A DNA stretch of 64,000 nucleotides. Source: Owenia fusiformis. Lineage: Eukaryota > Annelida > Polychaeta > Sabellida > Oweniidae. Location: positions 6,503,169-6,567,168 of the forward strand of contig CAIIXF020000010.1 of NCBI GenBank assembly GCA_903813345.2, written 5' to 3'. The stretch's first letter is position 1. The number at the start of each line of letters is the position of its first letter. Of the stretch, positions 12,130 to 24,562 are shown piece after piece. The position numbers and the translations under genes are program-made. Under the pieces are notes generated by a model, which was not told the origin of the DNA, did no database searches, and worked only from the letters and a program-made list of their open reading frames with translations.

Positions 12130-13737
12130 AGACCCTATCTGTTGCAAGACTAACGCCTGGCGTAACCGTCACCATGTTATTCAGTGTTTTTTAAGTAGTG
12201 CATGGATCCTGCCATGACCGTGGTAATGTTATCGTGAAAGCCTGGTATAACCGCGACGATGCTGTATTATATTGCAATGCCTGCCATGACCGTGATAATG
12301 TAATATAGTTCTGCAAGGCTTGGTATGACCGTGACAATGTAATATAGTACTGCAAGGCGCTGGCATGACCGTGACAATGTAATATAGTATTGCAAGTTCA
12401 GGTATGAGAGTGGTAATGTAGAAATTTACGATTAGGACTGCTATAACCGTGACAATGTGTATTGCAAAGCCTGGCATGACCGTGGCAATGTAATATAGTA
12501 CTGCAAGGCCTGGCATGGCCGTGACAATGTAATATAGTATTGCAAGGCTTGGTATGACCGCCGTGGCAATGTGATATAGTATTCCAAGTTCAGGTATGAG
12601 AGTGGTAATGTAGAAATTTATGATTGCTATAAGTGACTGTGACAATGTGTTTTTGAAAACCTGGCATGACCGTGACAATGTATTATGGGATCGCAAAGCC
12701 TGGTATGACCGTGACAATGTAATATAGTATTGCAAGGCCAGGTATGAGGGTGGTAATGTAGAAATTTAGGCTTAGTCCTACTATGACCGTTATAATGTAT
12801 TGCAATGACTAGTAAATATATATGGCATAATGCCAGGAATATCCTTAACAATTTTATGTGATCGGCATTACAACTAAACAGTTTAATACTACTGTACGCC
12901 CGGTATTATTCGCGTGCGATTAACTTTCGCGCTTTTCGCGATGGTGTTAAAATCGCGAAAAATTATCGTCGCGAAATTGCCAATTAAATCCCCGGGAATT
13001 TGTTTTTACCCGGGGCTCTGATGCATTTCGTCAACTTCTGATCCCTCCATTCCTACATCTGTAAGAAGAACTACAAAATGCATTTCGTTTTGTGTAAAAC
13101 GTTTCGTCTAGTGTTATTGGGCGATAATTGGATGATTTCCACCAACATGTCTATTTTAAGTTGGCTAGTCAGGCCAACTACTACCAATGGGCCTAGGCTA
13201 AATAATGACATCGACGATATTATAGAAACTGAAGTTCAAATTGCTAAAAATAACATGAAGCGTGTACAACGACGCAGAAAGGGCAAACATAGCCAACGAC
13301 GCAGAAAGGGCAAACATAGCCCGGCACGCACTTCTGAACTTGTGAAATTCGCGAAATTTAATAGCCGCGAAACCGTGTTTTCGCAAAATTCGCGAAATTA
13401 AAGCTCGCGAATAATACCGGGCGTACAGTATGATCATGGTGTTTAACTACCTTAATCATGTCAAAATCAAAATTACTACTATTCATTAATATTCACATAA
13501 GCTTATAAACCACAATAAAGGCTACGGTCGCACCAGGCTTCCACGATAACACTTCAAGGGTCATAACAGGCCTTGCAATATAATACAGCATTGTCACGGT
13601 TATACCAGCCTGTCACGGTTATACCAGGCTTACACAATAACACTACCACGGTCATGGCAGGATCCTTGCGCTACTTAAAAACACTGATTAACATGGTGAC
13701 GGTTGTGCAGGCGTAAGTCTTGCAATAGATAGCATGT
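12130..13737. mobile_element. 1.6-kb inverted-repeat element with internal minisatellite
   Basis: The left end (about 12134-12290) and the reverse complement of the right end (about 13535-13733) match over roughly 150-200 bp: TTGCAAGACT, ACCGTCACCATGTTA, GGATCCTGCCATGACCGTGG. The 10-mer GCAAGTTCTG flanks both sides (12120-12129 and 13738-13747), a possible target-site duplication. Between about 12230 and 12800 is a tandem array of about 40-bp units (TGACCGTGACAATGTAATAT, then AGTAYTGCAAGGCCTGG). A second element is inserted at 12892-13428. No transposase is seen, so it is non-autonomous. Read through, the minisatellite units give long spurious ORFs. Confidence 0.8.
12892..13428. mobile_element. 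Non-autonomous TIR element (MITE) nested in the 12130-13737 element
   Basis: It has inverted termini CTGTACGCCCGGTATTATTC and its complement, flanked by a TA dinucleotide on each side (12890-12891, 13429-13430), as in Tc1/mariner-type insertion. It is CpG-rich with many CGCGAAA and TTCGCGA motifs. A 27-bp direct duplication (CGACGCAGAAAGGGCAAACA core) occurs near 13268-13320. It is 537 bp without TSD and has no transposase. Confidence 0.82.
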
Positions 13738-13949
13738 GCAAGTTCTGGAACTTCTGCCAAAATAAATTGCTGGAAATATATTTTTTCAAAGAAAATTGGA
13801 GATGTTTCGGTGAATATACAGAAGACAAAATGTGACTCACCTTTGAAATGAATGTATGACTAGTAGATATTGTATACAGCAAACCTATTTTTGCTGTAGA
13901 AACCAGTCCCTTGACTCGAAATCCGCAATGTTTTGACTTTTACTTGAAC

Positions 13950-14142
13950 GTGTGGAAACCGGAAACGGATATGAAAATAGCGCATGCGCTCTCTGTCATC
14001 TTTGCACATGCAACAAAATTTTAATTTTTTACCGCTTATTTGATAAATCTGAAGTTATAAAAGCAATATAAGAATATCTAACGAATGCTGTTCATAAAAA
14101 ACAAATCTTAGGATACTAAAAACATTAATTAGGAAAGTTATC
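13950..14142. promoter_or_regulatory. Bidirectional ZPR1/TOMM40 promoter
   Basis: About 200 bp separates the inferred ZPR1 5' exon from the TOMM40 ATG. It contains ACCGGAAAC (ETS/GABP-like CCGGAA at 13959-13964) and TAGCGCATGCGCTC (NRF-1-like core at 13980-13989). No TATA box is placed convincingly for either gene. In animals NRF-1 and GABP sites mark housekeeping and nuclear-encoded mitochondrial genes, which fits TOMM40. Transcription starts are not known from sequence. Confidence 0.65.
13980..13989. promoter_or_regulatory. Palindromic NRF-1-type site
   Basis: GCGCATGCGC is a perfect match to the core of the NRF-1 consensus (YGCGCAYGCGCR) and is self-complementary, so it could serve both divergent genes. 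Confidence 0.65.
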
Positions 14143-17100
14143 ATGGGGAACGTTCACGCAGCAGAAGGAGTCCCTGCCCCGCCATTGGGATCAGTTCCTG
14201 CTCCGACTCCCCCAGGCCAGCAAGCAGGCCAATCTACACAAGCACCTCCACCCCCTCAACCCTCAGAACCAGAATCAGATCATCCAGGAACCTTTGAAGA
14301 TCTTCATCAAAGATGTAAAGGTAGTTACACAAATGCTCCATTTTCAGGCCTGTCAACTGTCCCGCAATTAGCATATGTGTCACGCATTTGCTGAAGGATT
14401 TGAAGTCACGCCAGTTTTTTTGCGCGACAAAAAATGTCACGCAAATACACACTTTTTACTTGGTAATTGTCTTGAGCAAAAATATTTCTGTAGAAAAATC
14501 TCCAAAAATGTTTGCCGATACAGTAAAAATACGAACGCCAAAAAAAACGTACGCATTCCGTTTGTACTTTTCACGCTATTCACGTATATGTCACGCATTC
14601 CTTTTGAAATTTTAATTAACTACCCCCCTCCTCCTGATTTGTCCCAAACTGCAGAACATCATGAGTTAGTCATATAAATCTGACCGTTGTATGCTGTTCT
14701 TCGATGTTCCTGGTTCTTATTTAGATATTTATTTTTTATCATTTTCTTAGCATACAAGGTCATAGATATAATAGCTAACAAATTGCGGGAAACACTTTCC
14801 TGGCCTGTCTTGCTAACCATACCAACAAAAGTCACACAAATTATGGATTTATTATTTTGCTCCAACATCAAAGTGTTAAATCTTACCTTAGACATGTAAA
14901 ACGCTTGATAATTGACGTAATATAATCAATTGAAGTATATTTTCATTATCGCCCGCCATGTTGCTAAATGTTGTTTCCGGTAGTCTAAATGTAAACATGT
15001 ATCGAAACGGAATCATAATTATTTATTACACAGAGATTCAAAAGCCGTTCTCTTATACTACTCACTTTTCTCATTTCTGAAACAATAATTTTTCCATGTT
15101 ACTTCCCTTCTTAACGACACTCCTTTTCTTCCATCTGAATCTTGGCTTGAGGTAATTTCATCTGGAATACTGTGAACTCAATCAGATAAATACACCCTAT
15201 GCAGACAGAGCCTGTGGGAAATATTGGGTGCGGCGCAAATGAGCAGAGGGTGCGAAGCTAACGGTCATTTTTGAATTTAAAATTGGGATATTTCTGAAAC
15301 TAAGCCGTTTTGGGACTGCAAATATACCAAGATATGTGTATTTGACACCAAATATCAATAAAATTGTGAAAATAGTAGTGCAATTCATTTTATAGCGACG
15401 CAGTATGCCTTAAACATTTCCCAGACCTATATATTTTGAGACTATCCTTTTAATACTGCGTCCCCAGCATTCATGAAAAATGGTGTTCAAGATACACTAC
15501 CCATGCAAATTATTTTTGCATCTTGGAAGCCAGGCAGTATCTGTGTGATTTTATAAAAATTCGGAAATGTTCTTCAGATATGAGCCCCCTCTAAATATTG
15601 GGTGCGGAGGTACGTTTATGGACCGACTCGGTTCCTTGCATGATTGATCGATATTGCATGATTTCATCAGGATTTCGTCTAAAATTAAAACAAAATGGCG
15701 ATATTCGAAAACTGGACGAAATGTCGTTAATGTCTGATATTAGTAACTGGCTGTAAATTCTAAGTTAGCGATCCAGAAAATGTGAACTAATACATTGATC
15801 ACTTCATGTGTGTTTTGGAAATTTTGGTGAGAAAATAAGACCAAAACTCGCAATTCAAAACGTGATGTAGAAAAATGGCGGACATTTGATTTCAAGTTTT
15901 ATGATTATGACATGACCCGTTATACATGCAGGAATTTATCTTTGGACGAATGCCATGATACAGTGGCCTTAGAAGAAGTTTAATTGGTATATATTTAGAC
16001 AATATCCTCTAGTCTGAAATTTTTTTGAAATTTGGAATGAAAATATTCAGACTATAGCCCATATATGTTAAAATTTGGGATTAAAAATTATTTGTTTACA
16101 TAGAAAGTGGCATTCAAAATGGCCAATTGGGTAAATTAATTTGCATATTTGTTACTTCCCCTAGCTTTATTTCTATTTGACAATATGCTGTGTTACATTT
16201 TATAGCATTAATTGTACCTTACTACTTAATGGAATTGTTATAATGCTATTTTTTGGAAATGAAGTTAACTAAAATTGATAGTAGAATTATCAGGAAAAAT
16301 TACATTGAGATTTTAAAGATTTTTTGCCAATAATAGCAAGATATTTAATCCTACTGCAAAAGTTACATATTATTTTGATATCATTTCAGGTGTGTTCCCA
16401 ATGCCATTTGAAGGTGCCAAATTACTAATCAATAAGGGATTAAGTAACCATTTCCAGATCAGCCACACACTAACCATGAGTTCTATCATGCCTTCAGGCT
16501 ATAGATTTGGAGCCACTTATGTTGGCTCAACACAGTACGGCCCTATGGAGGTAAGAAAGCAGTAATGAATCCATGCTTATAAATCACATTTTGTTTTCCA
16601 AATTCTTTTAAAACTTCAAATTAAGACTCATGCTCACAGGGAAATTGGGTACCTCATATTATGTAACTTACCAATCAGTGAGAGGAAGACAAGATTGCAA
16701 CACAAGTCTAATGATGTATTCTGGTCCCTCTTATTTGTCTTTTGCGAGACTTTTGAAAGATTAAGACAACGGGGGTCGGGTGCAGTTATCACAATGCAAA
16801 TGATGATGTCAGAGAAAAAATTATTTTGAAAGAATGGCAGAATAGACCACATGTTTATACATGAACTACACTTCTGCCATCTTTATATCAACCTAAATCA
16901 TATGACACGGACAAACTGAGATCTTGCTCAGTTATGATTTTGACACCATTAGAAAAAGTTTTAGAATTTCGGTGTGTAAACATATCATTCTAAACAAAAT
17001 CTGCTACACTGACAACATTAAAGAATATTTTTGTATAATTTAACAGAATTCAGATTGATTCCAAAAGGTTATATAATGACTAATGAGTGGTGATGTGATA

Positions 17101-20100
17101 TCTCTTTTCTGATGCAAGTTGACCATTTGATGAGCAATATGGTCCCATTTAGATTCATAAATCACAATTATCTTAATTGGTCATTCTTATTTTACCACTC
17201 TCATTTTAACTGCAGCCCTACTAAGTAATTCAGCTTTTCAATTTATGTTCATTTCATTTTGAATATGTTTTGTATTTTCAAGGCGTTCCCTGTTGTCATA
17301 GGAGACATTGACCCAAGTGGCAACCTGAATGCAAATATCATCCACCAGTTCTCTTCCAACACACGAACAAAACTAGTATCTCAGGTAAGATCATTGTTTT
17401 GCTATTGTTCATCATAAAGTGCTTATTCTCCAGGGGTTTCCTAGTATTTCTCACAACAGGCTAAATAAATGAAAGCAACGGGCAAAATTATTGGAAATCA
17501 TAAAGGAGCACGAGTTGTTTGTAGAATGAATCTTGGGAGCTTTTTCATGCTAGTGTTTTTCATCTAAAAAACATTGATACACTTTAAAACATTTCTATTG
17601 TAGTGTTTTATAGGCTGTAGCATCACAGTGGAAATTTTAACATGGAGTTGTAAATTAAATAAGGTATTATACGGTTTTATGTATAACCCTTGATTAACAT
17701 CAAAATACACATTTTCAGATCCAAGGTGGCAAATGGGCAGCGACCCAGTTCTCAGGAGATTACAAAGGCGAAGATTTCACAGCATCATTAACGCTAGGCA
17801 ACATAGATGTGCTCAATGAATCAGGTATGTACTGGAATAAAGATTAACAAGTAGTAAAAGAAACCGTCAAAGATGTGTTGATGATTTAATTGAGGTAGTT
17901 TGTAGATATAGGGAATGCCTCCGTCCGTCTGTCCATACGTACATCCATCCGTCCATCTGTCCAGGCAATAACTCAAATACTGTTAGCCTGATTTCGTTCC
18001 TATTTTGTACACATATGCTCTATGGGAGCAAAAGTAGTGGAGCGATTTTGTTCATATTTGGTATGTGAATACTATAAGCATAGCACGCTGTCTGATGACA
18101 CTTTTGGTAGTAGGCAGCCATTTTTAAACGTTTTTTTTACTATAACTCGAAAAGTAGTAGAGCGATTTTGTTCATATTTGATATGTGAATACTATAAGCA
18201 TGGCACACTGTCTAATAATATTTTAATAAATAAAGTTAGTCCGGTCTGGCCGGAAAGACCTCAATGATCCCGGCATAATTTTGAAATATTTAGCTGGACA
18301 CACAGACAGATTGAATGTATCAGAAAAACGAACAAAACAGGTTTGCGAATATGAGCTAATGTTAAATTTTCATTGACTCGAAAATAAGTTTTGGCGTCTC
18401 AATTGATTCATCAAAATACCGAACGCAACAGGTCTTGTGTAGGTGCCCCGTGTTAAATTTCCATTGAAACAAAAATAATTGTGGTGTCTCATGGGTGAAA
18501 TATCAAAAATTACGAAAGTTGGCCACTTTTAAAATGATGGCCATTTATTATATGCTATTTCACGATTTTTACTAGATACTTTGTTTCTAAAAATGCCAAC
18601 CATGGCTGTTCGATGGGATTTGCTGCGCTTTGGCGTTGCTGTTGTCTAGTTAAATGCTGGTATCTGTTTTAGGTGTGGTGGTCGGTCAGTATTTACAAAA
18701 CATCACTAAAAACCTAGCATTAGGGACAGAGATGCTCTACCAGTATGGCCCCAATGTTCCTGGAGGAGAGATGGCCATGTTGACATTTGCAGGCAGATAC
18801 ACTACACCACAGTGGCAGATCAGTGGCAATGTGGTGCCAGCTGCTGGAGGACTACATACATGCTATTATCATAAAGTAAGTGTTATTATCATAAAGTAAG
18901 TGTTATTATCATAAAGTAAGTGTTATTATCATGAAGACAAGTGTACATATAGTGTATATATACATATTTTCAGATAAATCAAATGATATGACTCACCACA
19001 TGTACATATTTCCAGATAACAATGTGACTAATCACATTTACAAATAACATATTTCCAGACAAATGATATGACTAACCAAATGTACATATTTCCAGACAAA
19101 TGATATGACTAACCACATGTACATATTTCCAGATAACAATGTGACTAATCACATTTACAAATAACATATTTCCAGAAAAATGATGCACATATTTCCAGAC
19201 AAATGATATGACTAACCAAATGTACATATTTCCAGACAAATGATATGACTAACCACATGTACATATTTCCAGATAACAATGTGACTAATCACATTTACAA
19301 ATAACATATTTCCAGAAAAATGATGCACATATTTCCAGACAAATGATATGACTAACCACATGTATATATTTACAGATAAATGATATGGACTAACTACATT
19401 TACAAATTACATATTTCCAGAAAAATGATGCACACATTTCCAGACAAATGATATGACAAACCACATGTATACATCTCCAGATTATTTACCTCCTGACTAC
19501 ATGTACATATTTTCTGATAAATTATATGACTAACCACATGTACATATTTTTCCAGATAAATGACACGGCTCAAGTTGGAGTTGAACTTGAAGGAAGTTTA
19601 AGAACACAAGAATGTACAACATCTATTGGGTACCAGATTGACATGCCTAGCGCCAATGTAGTATTTAGAGGTGAGTGGTGTTGGATTGTAGATGCATGGA
19701 TATTTGGAAGTAATGAATGGCATATCCTCAGTTATATAATCCATTTTTATGTGGAACACACTTGTAGACTTCATTTCAGAACCAGGCCATGTTTTCTATT
19801 CATGTATGTCTGAAAGGATATGAATTTGTAAATTATTTTCATTAAAATTGAAAAAATCCAAGTAATCATTGCATGTCTAAGTTGACCCATTTCTGAACTC
19901 CTGATTAGAATAATTTGGAATAATTCATATCTGTACTTTAATTATGATGCCTATTTGGCATTTGATGAAAAGGCTGTCGCAAAACGTCTATTATATTATA
20001 ATTTCAATATTTGATAAGTTTTAATGATGAGAGGTATGTGAGCCTCGATTGGATTAGTTTCGTCAAGATTTAAACAATGATGTTTTTACCCGACACCTAT

Positions 20101-20261
20101 AACTGTTCTGACTATTTTCAGGTCAATTGGACACTAATTGGTGTATAGGGGCAGTATTAGAGAAAAAGTTAATGCCCCTTCCATTCACATTAGCACTAAG
20201 CGGTATGGCTAACCATGTAAAAGGACAGTATAGATTTGGAATGGGACTGATCGTGGGATAA
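14143..20261 (+). CDS. TOMM40: TOM40, mitochondrial outer-membrane import channel
   Basis: Seven exons: 14143-14320, 16390-16550, 17283-17384, 17719-17824, 18673-18875, 19556-19670, 20122-20261. All have canonical GT-AG junctions and the phases close to 334 aa (human 361). Tom40 is the beta-barrel pore through which the TOM complex imports nearly all nuclear-encoded mitochondrial proteins. The N-terminus begins MGNVHAAEG and continues into a Pro/Gln-rich leader, like vertebrate TOMM40. Barrel landmarks follow: GTFEDLHQRCK, INKGLSNHFQISHT, YRFGATYVG, AFPVVIGDIDPSGNLNA, FTASLTLGN, LHTCYYHK, VGVELEGS, TNWCIGAVLEKKL and the terminal FGMGLIVG. The last motif contains the aromatic-x-x-hydrophobic beta-signal type recognised by SAM. 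The start is the only ATG that gives the conserved MGNV leader. Intron 5 carries duplicated splice sites (see findings). Confidence 0.98.
15192..15625. mobile_element. Solo arm of the 849-bp foldback element (TOMM40 intron 1)
   Basis: It matches the left arm of the element at 24563-25411 from the terminal ACACCCTATGCAGACAGAG through AATATTGGGTGCGG and into the loop (TACGTTTATGGA), then stops. The second arm is missing. Similarity is high, with scattered substitutions. Confidence 0.85.
17900..18652. repeat. Dispersed repeat in TOMM40 intron 4 (family also at 23040-24250)
   Basis: It shares phrases with 23040-24250: GGCAATAACTCAAATAC, TGGAGCGATTTTG-like segments, AATGGCCGCCAT-type motifs, and a terminal GTTCGATGGGATTTGCT...TTGGCGTTGCTGTT.TCTAGTT. 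Inside is a direct duplication of about 125 bp (GTAGTGGAGCGATTTTGTTC at about 18033 and the near-identical AGTAGTAGAGCGATTTTGTTC at about 18153). No ORF of substance. Confidence 0.65.
18860..19555 (+). repeat. TOMM40 intron 5: tandem-duplicated donor and acceptor segments
   Basis: At the left edge a 20-bp unit (TTATTATCATAAAGTAAGTG) that includes the exon 5 donor is repeated three times, giving GTAAG donors at 18876, 18896 and 18916, with a fourth decayed copy at about 18936. From about 18965 to 19555 the intron consists of units like ACATGTACATATTTCCAG followed by AYAAATGATATGACTAACC. The last of these carries the real exon 6 acceptor (TTTTTCCAG at 19547-19555). Confidence 0.9.
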
Positions 20262-22950
20262 CAACTGCTGTATTAGGACAATTACCATCTAAAGTTGATT
20301 TATAATTTGACACGCATGAAGCCATTCAGGTTATGGTATTTGACCGTCGAAATAATCAAAATGAAATATTTAGGTTCACTAAGTGTAAAATTTTACACAG
20401 TATGGCCTATGTATTTTTTCATAAAAGAGTGGCTTTATGAAGGTTAGTTTGCAATGTGATTGTGTTTACTTCGGCTCCTGTCCTGATGTATGGTGTTTAC
20501 TTCAGCTCCTGTCCTGATGTATGGTGTATGATTTGATTCATGTTTAGAAGAACATGGAAGGATAAAATATATACTGAGAATGTACAAAACCAAAATATTT
20601 ATGTAAGAACCACCATCTTTGACTAAGAATTTCAATCAGGAAAATCAGGAAGAGTTCTAGAAAATAATCAACATAACATCATATTGCTTCAACTTTAAAC
20701 CAGTCAAAAATGAATAATGACGATATTATTTATTTTATGGTTTCATTGATGCTTATCTAATATGTGCTAAATCATGCTTTTGTTACTTTGGTCATTTTGG
20801 ATGTAAATGCATGATTAGAAATCGGTTGTCTTCAGAAAAGAGAAAAATAATATGTAATACTAGTCTAGGTATTACGTAAATTATAGGAAGAAATGTGGCT
20901 AAGGGCTAAGGCATACTAGTCATGTTGTCAGTGGTGTAGATTTATAATTTATGGCCATATATGGACATGTGTGAAATTTCAGTCATGTCACTGAAGTAGA
21001 CTTGTGATTGAGGGTCACGTGTAAATATGGACAAATATGTCTCTTCATGTCAGTGAAGTTCTCATTTATGTTCATATATGGTAATGCAAGAATAGGTCTT
21101 CATGTCAGTGATGTATTTAAAATCCATGGCCATATATGGTAAGAAGAGATTGGGTCTGTTCATGTTGTCAATTGAATAGAATCGTAATTTATGACTGTAT
21201 ATGGACAACAGAATGGCCAATGAAGTAATCTATGACCATAGATGTGCATGAACGAATAGGTCCGTTCATGTTTTAGTTGTCATGAAGGTTATTTGATTTT
21301 TGTACAAAATAAAACGGAATAAATTAGTAATTATAATCTAGTATTGTCTTGTGAAGATTATTTAATAAAGACAATATAAAAATGATTAAATGAACATAAG
21401 AGTACCTATATATGCTAATGGGAGTCTGTAACAAATGGCAGGTAGTGTTTGTTAACGCCTTGTTAATTAATGTCACAAACCAGTCCTAGCAAAGTGCTTG
21501 AAAAATACATTGAAAATGTCATGAATCTATCTGAAGTATGTATTTTTGTTACCTTAAAAATATTCTTCAAAATTATGATATCGCAAAGTATAATATTTCA
21601 AAAAGCTAAACATTCATGAAATCTGTTCTCCTATGCTAGAGGATGGAGCAAATTGATAGTATATACAAAATATTTGGACCCTTAAAACGTGGAGTCCCAA
21701 GAGACCTTCTCAAATTTTTGTTTTTTCCAACATTGGATGTTTTAGCATGACAAAGATCATATACCAGCATACCAGGTTAATTAATGTTGCAGCAGGAAAA
21801 ACTCATGCGTGCTTAGACTAATTAATCTCCAATTTTATCGATAAATTATATATCTTGGGAGGGAACATTGTCCAGTTGGAGACGATCTTCCAGAACAAAA
21901 TTGTGAGAACTTGACGGCCAATGATTTTTTCTATGGTCAAAGATATAATTGACTGAAAGCCCTTACCATTTATGTTGATCTTTGGTACAATAAAAGCCCA
22001 TGGTACAATGATGACCACTTCTCCATAAGTTTTATTCTATTTTTTGTGCATTGCAAGGGTCATGATCAATTTGCAGAATTTCGATATGTCGAGGCTTATA
22101 CATGGTTTAATAGTAGGAATCGGCTGATGGACCGCGACTTCACTTGGATTCGAGTATGGTCACATTAGGTAGCCTACGTATAGGCTTACGTTACCTTACG
22201 GCGCCCGCAATCAGTTTTAGCCGGAAATCGAACAAACATCTGAAGGATATCGTGGGGACTAGTGAGCTGAACCCGTGAGACTCGCACGACCATCGCAAGG
22301 CTATCTGATGACGACCGAACTATCATATGGTCAGAATGGTACTCGTATCGATGATCGTGCTTAGTTCAAGTAACTACATTATGCCGTGTGGTCTCACAGT
22401 TCGCCGTTGAGCATTCATTATTAATTCATGATTAAAATATTTTGTTTTTGGTGAGAGGGGATATGTGAAAATATTTGTTTTGCCCACGCTGTGTTCATTC
22501 CGCGCAACTGGGGCCGTGCACCACCGTCTGCCCCAAAGTATTCAAACGATGAGCTCACATGTCCTACCCGAACGGCCTTATGTGACAGCTCTATTATCAT
22601 TTTCTGTTTTCTGTCCCAACATGGCCAAAATTATACCATAAAAAGGATTCAAAGTCAAAGACGGTTCAAGGGGAGGGGGTTAAATTCTTCCAAATAATAA
22701 AAATGTTAATCATAAAAATTTCAAATTATTCACTATTTTTTAGTTTCCTGGAGGAATAAAGTATGCACATTGGGCATCTTTAGAAAAAAAGACGTGACAA
22801 AGAATAATGTGAGTCAAAATTAATCTAGGCTAAATTAAAACAATTTTTGGTTTTAACGCTATCTGGATTTGATTTTCTCTTTAGCTCGAACTACATGTTG
22901 CGTAGACGCAATTGCATGTAACAATTCATGAACTTAACTTTATTTTAAAT
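20262..22950. other. TOMM40 3' UTR and intergenic DNA
   Basis: No coding region is supported. A 34-bp direct duplication (TACTTCRGCTCCTGTCCTGATG core) lies near 20467-20525. Degenerate units of the type ATTTATGGCCATATATGG with CATGTCAGTGAAGT recur at about 20930-21270. A plausible TOMM40 poly(A) signal is AATAAA at about 21308 or 21365; neither can be chosen from sequence alone. Confidence 0.5.
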
Positions 22951-23039
22951 GAAGAAACGCTAAAAAATCTTCAGTTTCGAGTAATTTCGACCTCATCAAG
23001 TATGTCTAAACCTACTTTTTATCATGGACCTCGATCCCA

Positions 23040-24250
23040 TAGAGATATATGTCCATGTTTTATCACATCTAACGATGTTCGATGGGATAAATAGAGAACG
23101 GCCCCGTCCGAACGTCCGTCTATCGGGGCAATAACTCAAATACCATTGAATGAATATCGTTTTTATTTAAATGCATATGCCCCAGGGGAGTACAAGTTCT
23201 GTTAGTGGGGTGGGGGACGGGGGTAGCCCTATAGAGCTTAAGAGTTCACATATATAAAATTACGTATCGTGCGTACCACCTCCGTTTGTCGTGCAACTTC
23301 TCGTCATTTAGTTTTCGAAAATAACACTTTGGTAATGTTTTATCAATGTAAGCATATCCATTTCACCTTTCTTTCTCTTGATCCAAAATAACAAGCCATG
23401 ATATTTATCAAACGACACCAGAAAGTAACATGATATTATTCGAAGCGTGTTTCGAACATTTTGAAACCCGGCGCCCCAGGCCGATATGTCTTCTCAACAC
23501 AGATTTACATATTAGACATATAGGCCTAGTGTTCTTTGAACCCTGAGGTTATCCCCTCCTGACTGAGTTCTGCTCAAATTTGTTTTTTTTCAAAATGGCC
23601 ACTGGTTTCAAAATGGCCGCCATATTAGTGTCACTCAGGTAGGCCTACAACTAGTACTTTTATGCAAAAATTATAAGGCCGGGATATTGATTTAGTTGCA
23701 TTGAAAATTGAAATGAATCGTGGCCATCTTGAAAAATGGCGGCCGTTACGTGCTATTTTGTGGCTATTTTACAATTTTTGCTGTAAGCCTATAAGCCTAC
23801 AGGAGGAAGAGAAGCGATTTTGTTGATGTTTGATATGTGAATAGGACCCATATGCACTGTCCGGTGTCGCCTTTGTCTTTTTTTACAATAACTCAAAAAA
23901 AATGTCCATGGTATGACACACTATCTTATGACACTTTGGCTAGTTGGCCGCCATTTTTGAAAAAGGCGGTCTTTTAAGCTTACGTGTTTTATTTTAAGCT
24001 TAAACGTCTTATAAAATTTACTATCTATAACTCAAAAAGTAGTATTTATATGTGTTTAGTTAGAGGATTAATCTTATTACACTTTCTTATGACAATTCGG
24101 CTAGTGAGGGCCCATTTTGAAAAATATTGGCCAATTTTATACGGTTATTTAACGATTTTTGCTATAATTGTAAAAGTGGAGGGATTTCGTGAAATGGCAG
24201 TCATAGCTGTTCGATTGGATTTGCTACACATTGGCGTTGCTGTTATCTAG
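23040..24250. repeat. Dispersed repeat, longer copy of the 17900-18652 family
   Basis: It begins near a GTCCGAACGTCCGTCTATCG segment and ends with GTTCGATTGGATTTGCT...GGCGTTGCTGTTATCTAG, matching the other copy. It carries several AAAATGGCCGCCAT-like motifs, seen also around 4960 and 55140. No transposase or RT motif was recognised. Confidence 0.6.
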
Positions 24251-24562
24251 TTGTTTTCTTCCCTTTCAGCTTACTTTTCAAATTGGGGGAAGACCCCCTC
24301 CCACCATGCACGTACATGTAGGCTATTCCCCCATCCTGGTCCCCCACGCTCCCAACGTGATTAGTTTTCAGGAGCTTTTGAAACAACATACTCCTTCATG
24401 GTCGTGGTTCCATGTTATGAAATTAAAATGACTTTGTCATGTTCAGGTCGGGTAAAAAATGTTACAAGAACTAGCTGACATTGTAAACAGTTTACTCTCT
24501 AAACTCGTGACCACCTTAGTCAACATCTTTCGTCACCCTGGATCGAACCTGTTTACTAATAA

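Larger units (their letters stand above)
11561..13950 (-). other. ZPR1: ZPR1 5' non-coding exon and first intron
   Basis: The start codon at 11560 follows a short 5' leader that begins after a TTGTTTCAG acceptor (exon edge at 11574). The only good upstream donor on this strand before TOMM40 is ...TTTCAAAG/GTGAGTC at 13841. This gives a non-coding exon of about 110 nt (13841 to roughly 13950; the 5' end is inferred) and a 2.27-kb first intron. Most of that intron is the nested inverted-repeat element listed separately. Confidence 0.6.

Noticed and set aside
12229-12851. 168-codon minus-strand ORF with repeated YYIVTVMPGLA-like segments
   Set aside because: Reading frame through the 40-bp minisatellite of a non-autonomous element; not a membrane protein gene.
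14375-14899. Several overlapping short ORFs on both strands in TOMM40 intron 1
   Set aside because: Short, mutually overlapping, no splice logic or homology; typical of AT-rich intron sequence.
15197-15388. 63-codon ORF repeated at 24567-24773 and 25216-25407
   Set aside because: Conserved only because it lies in the arms of the foldback element; short, and no independent coding evidence.
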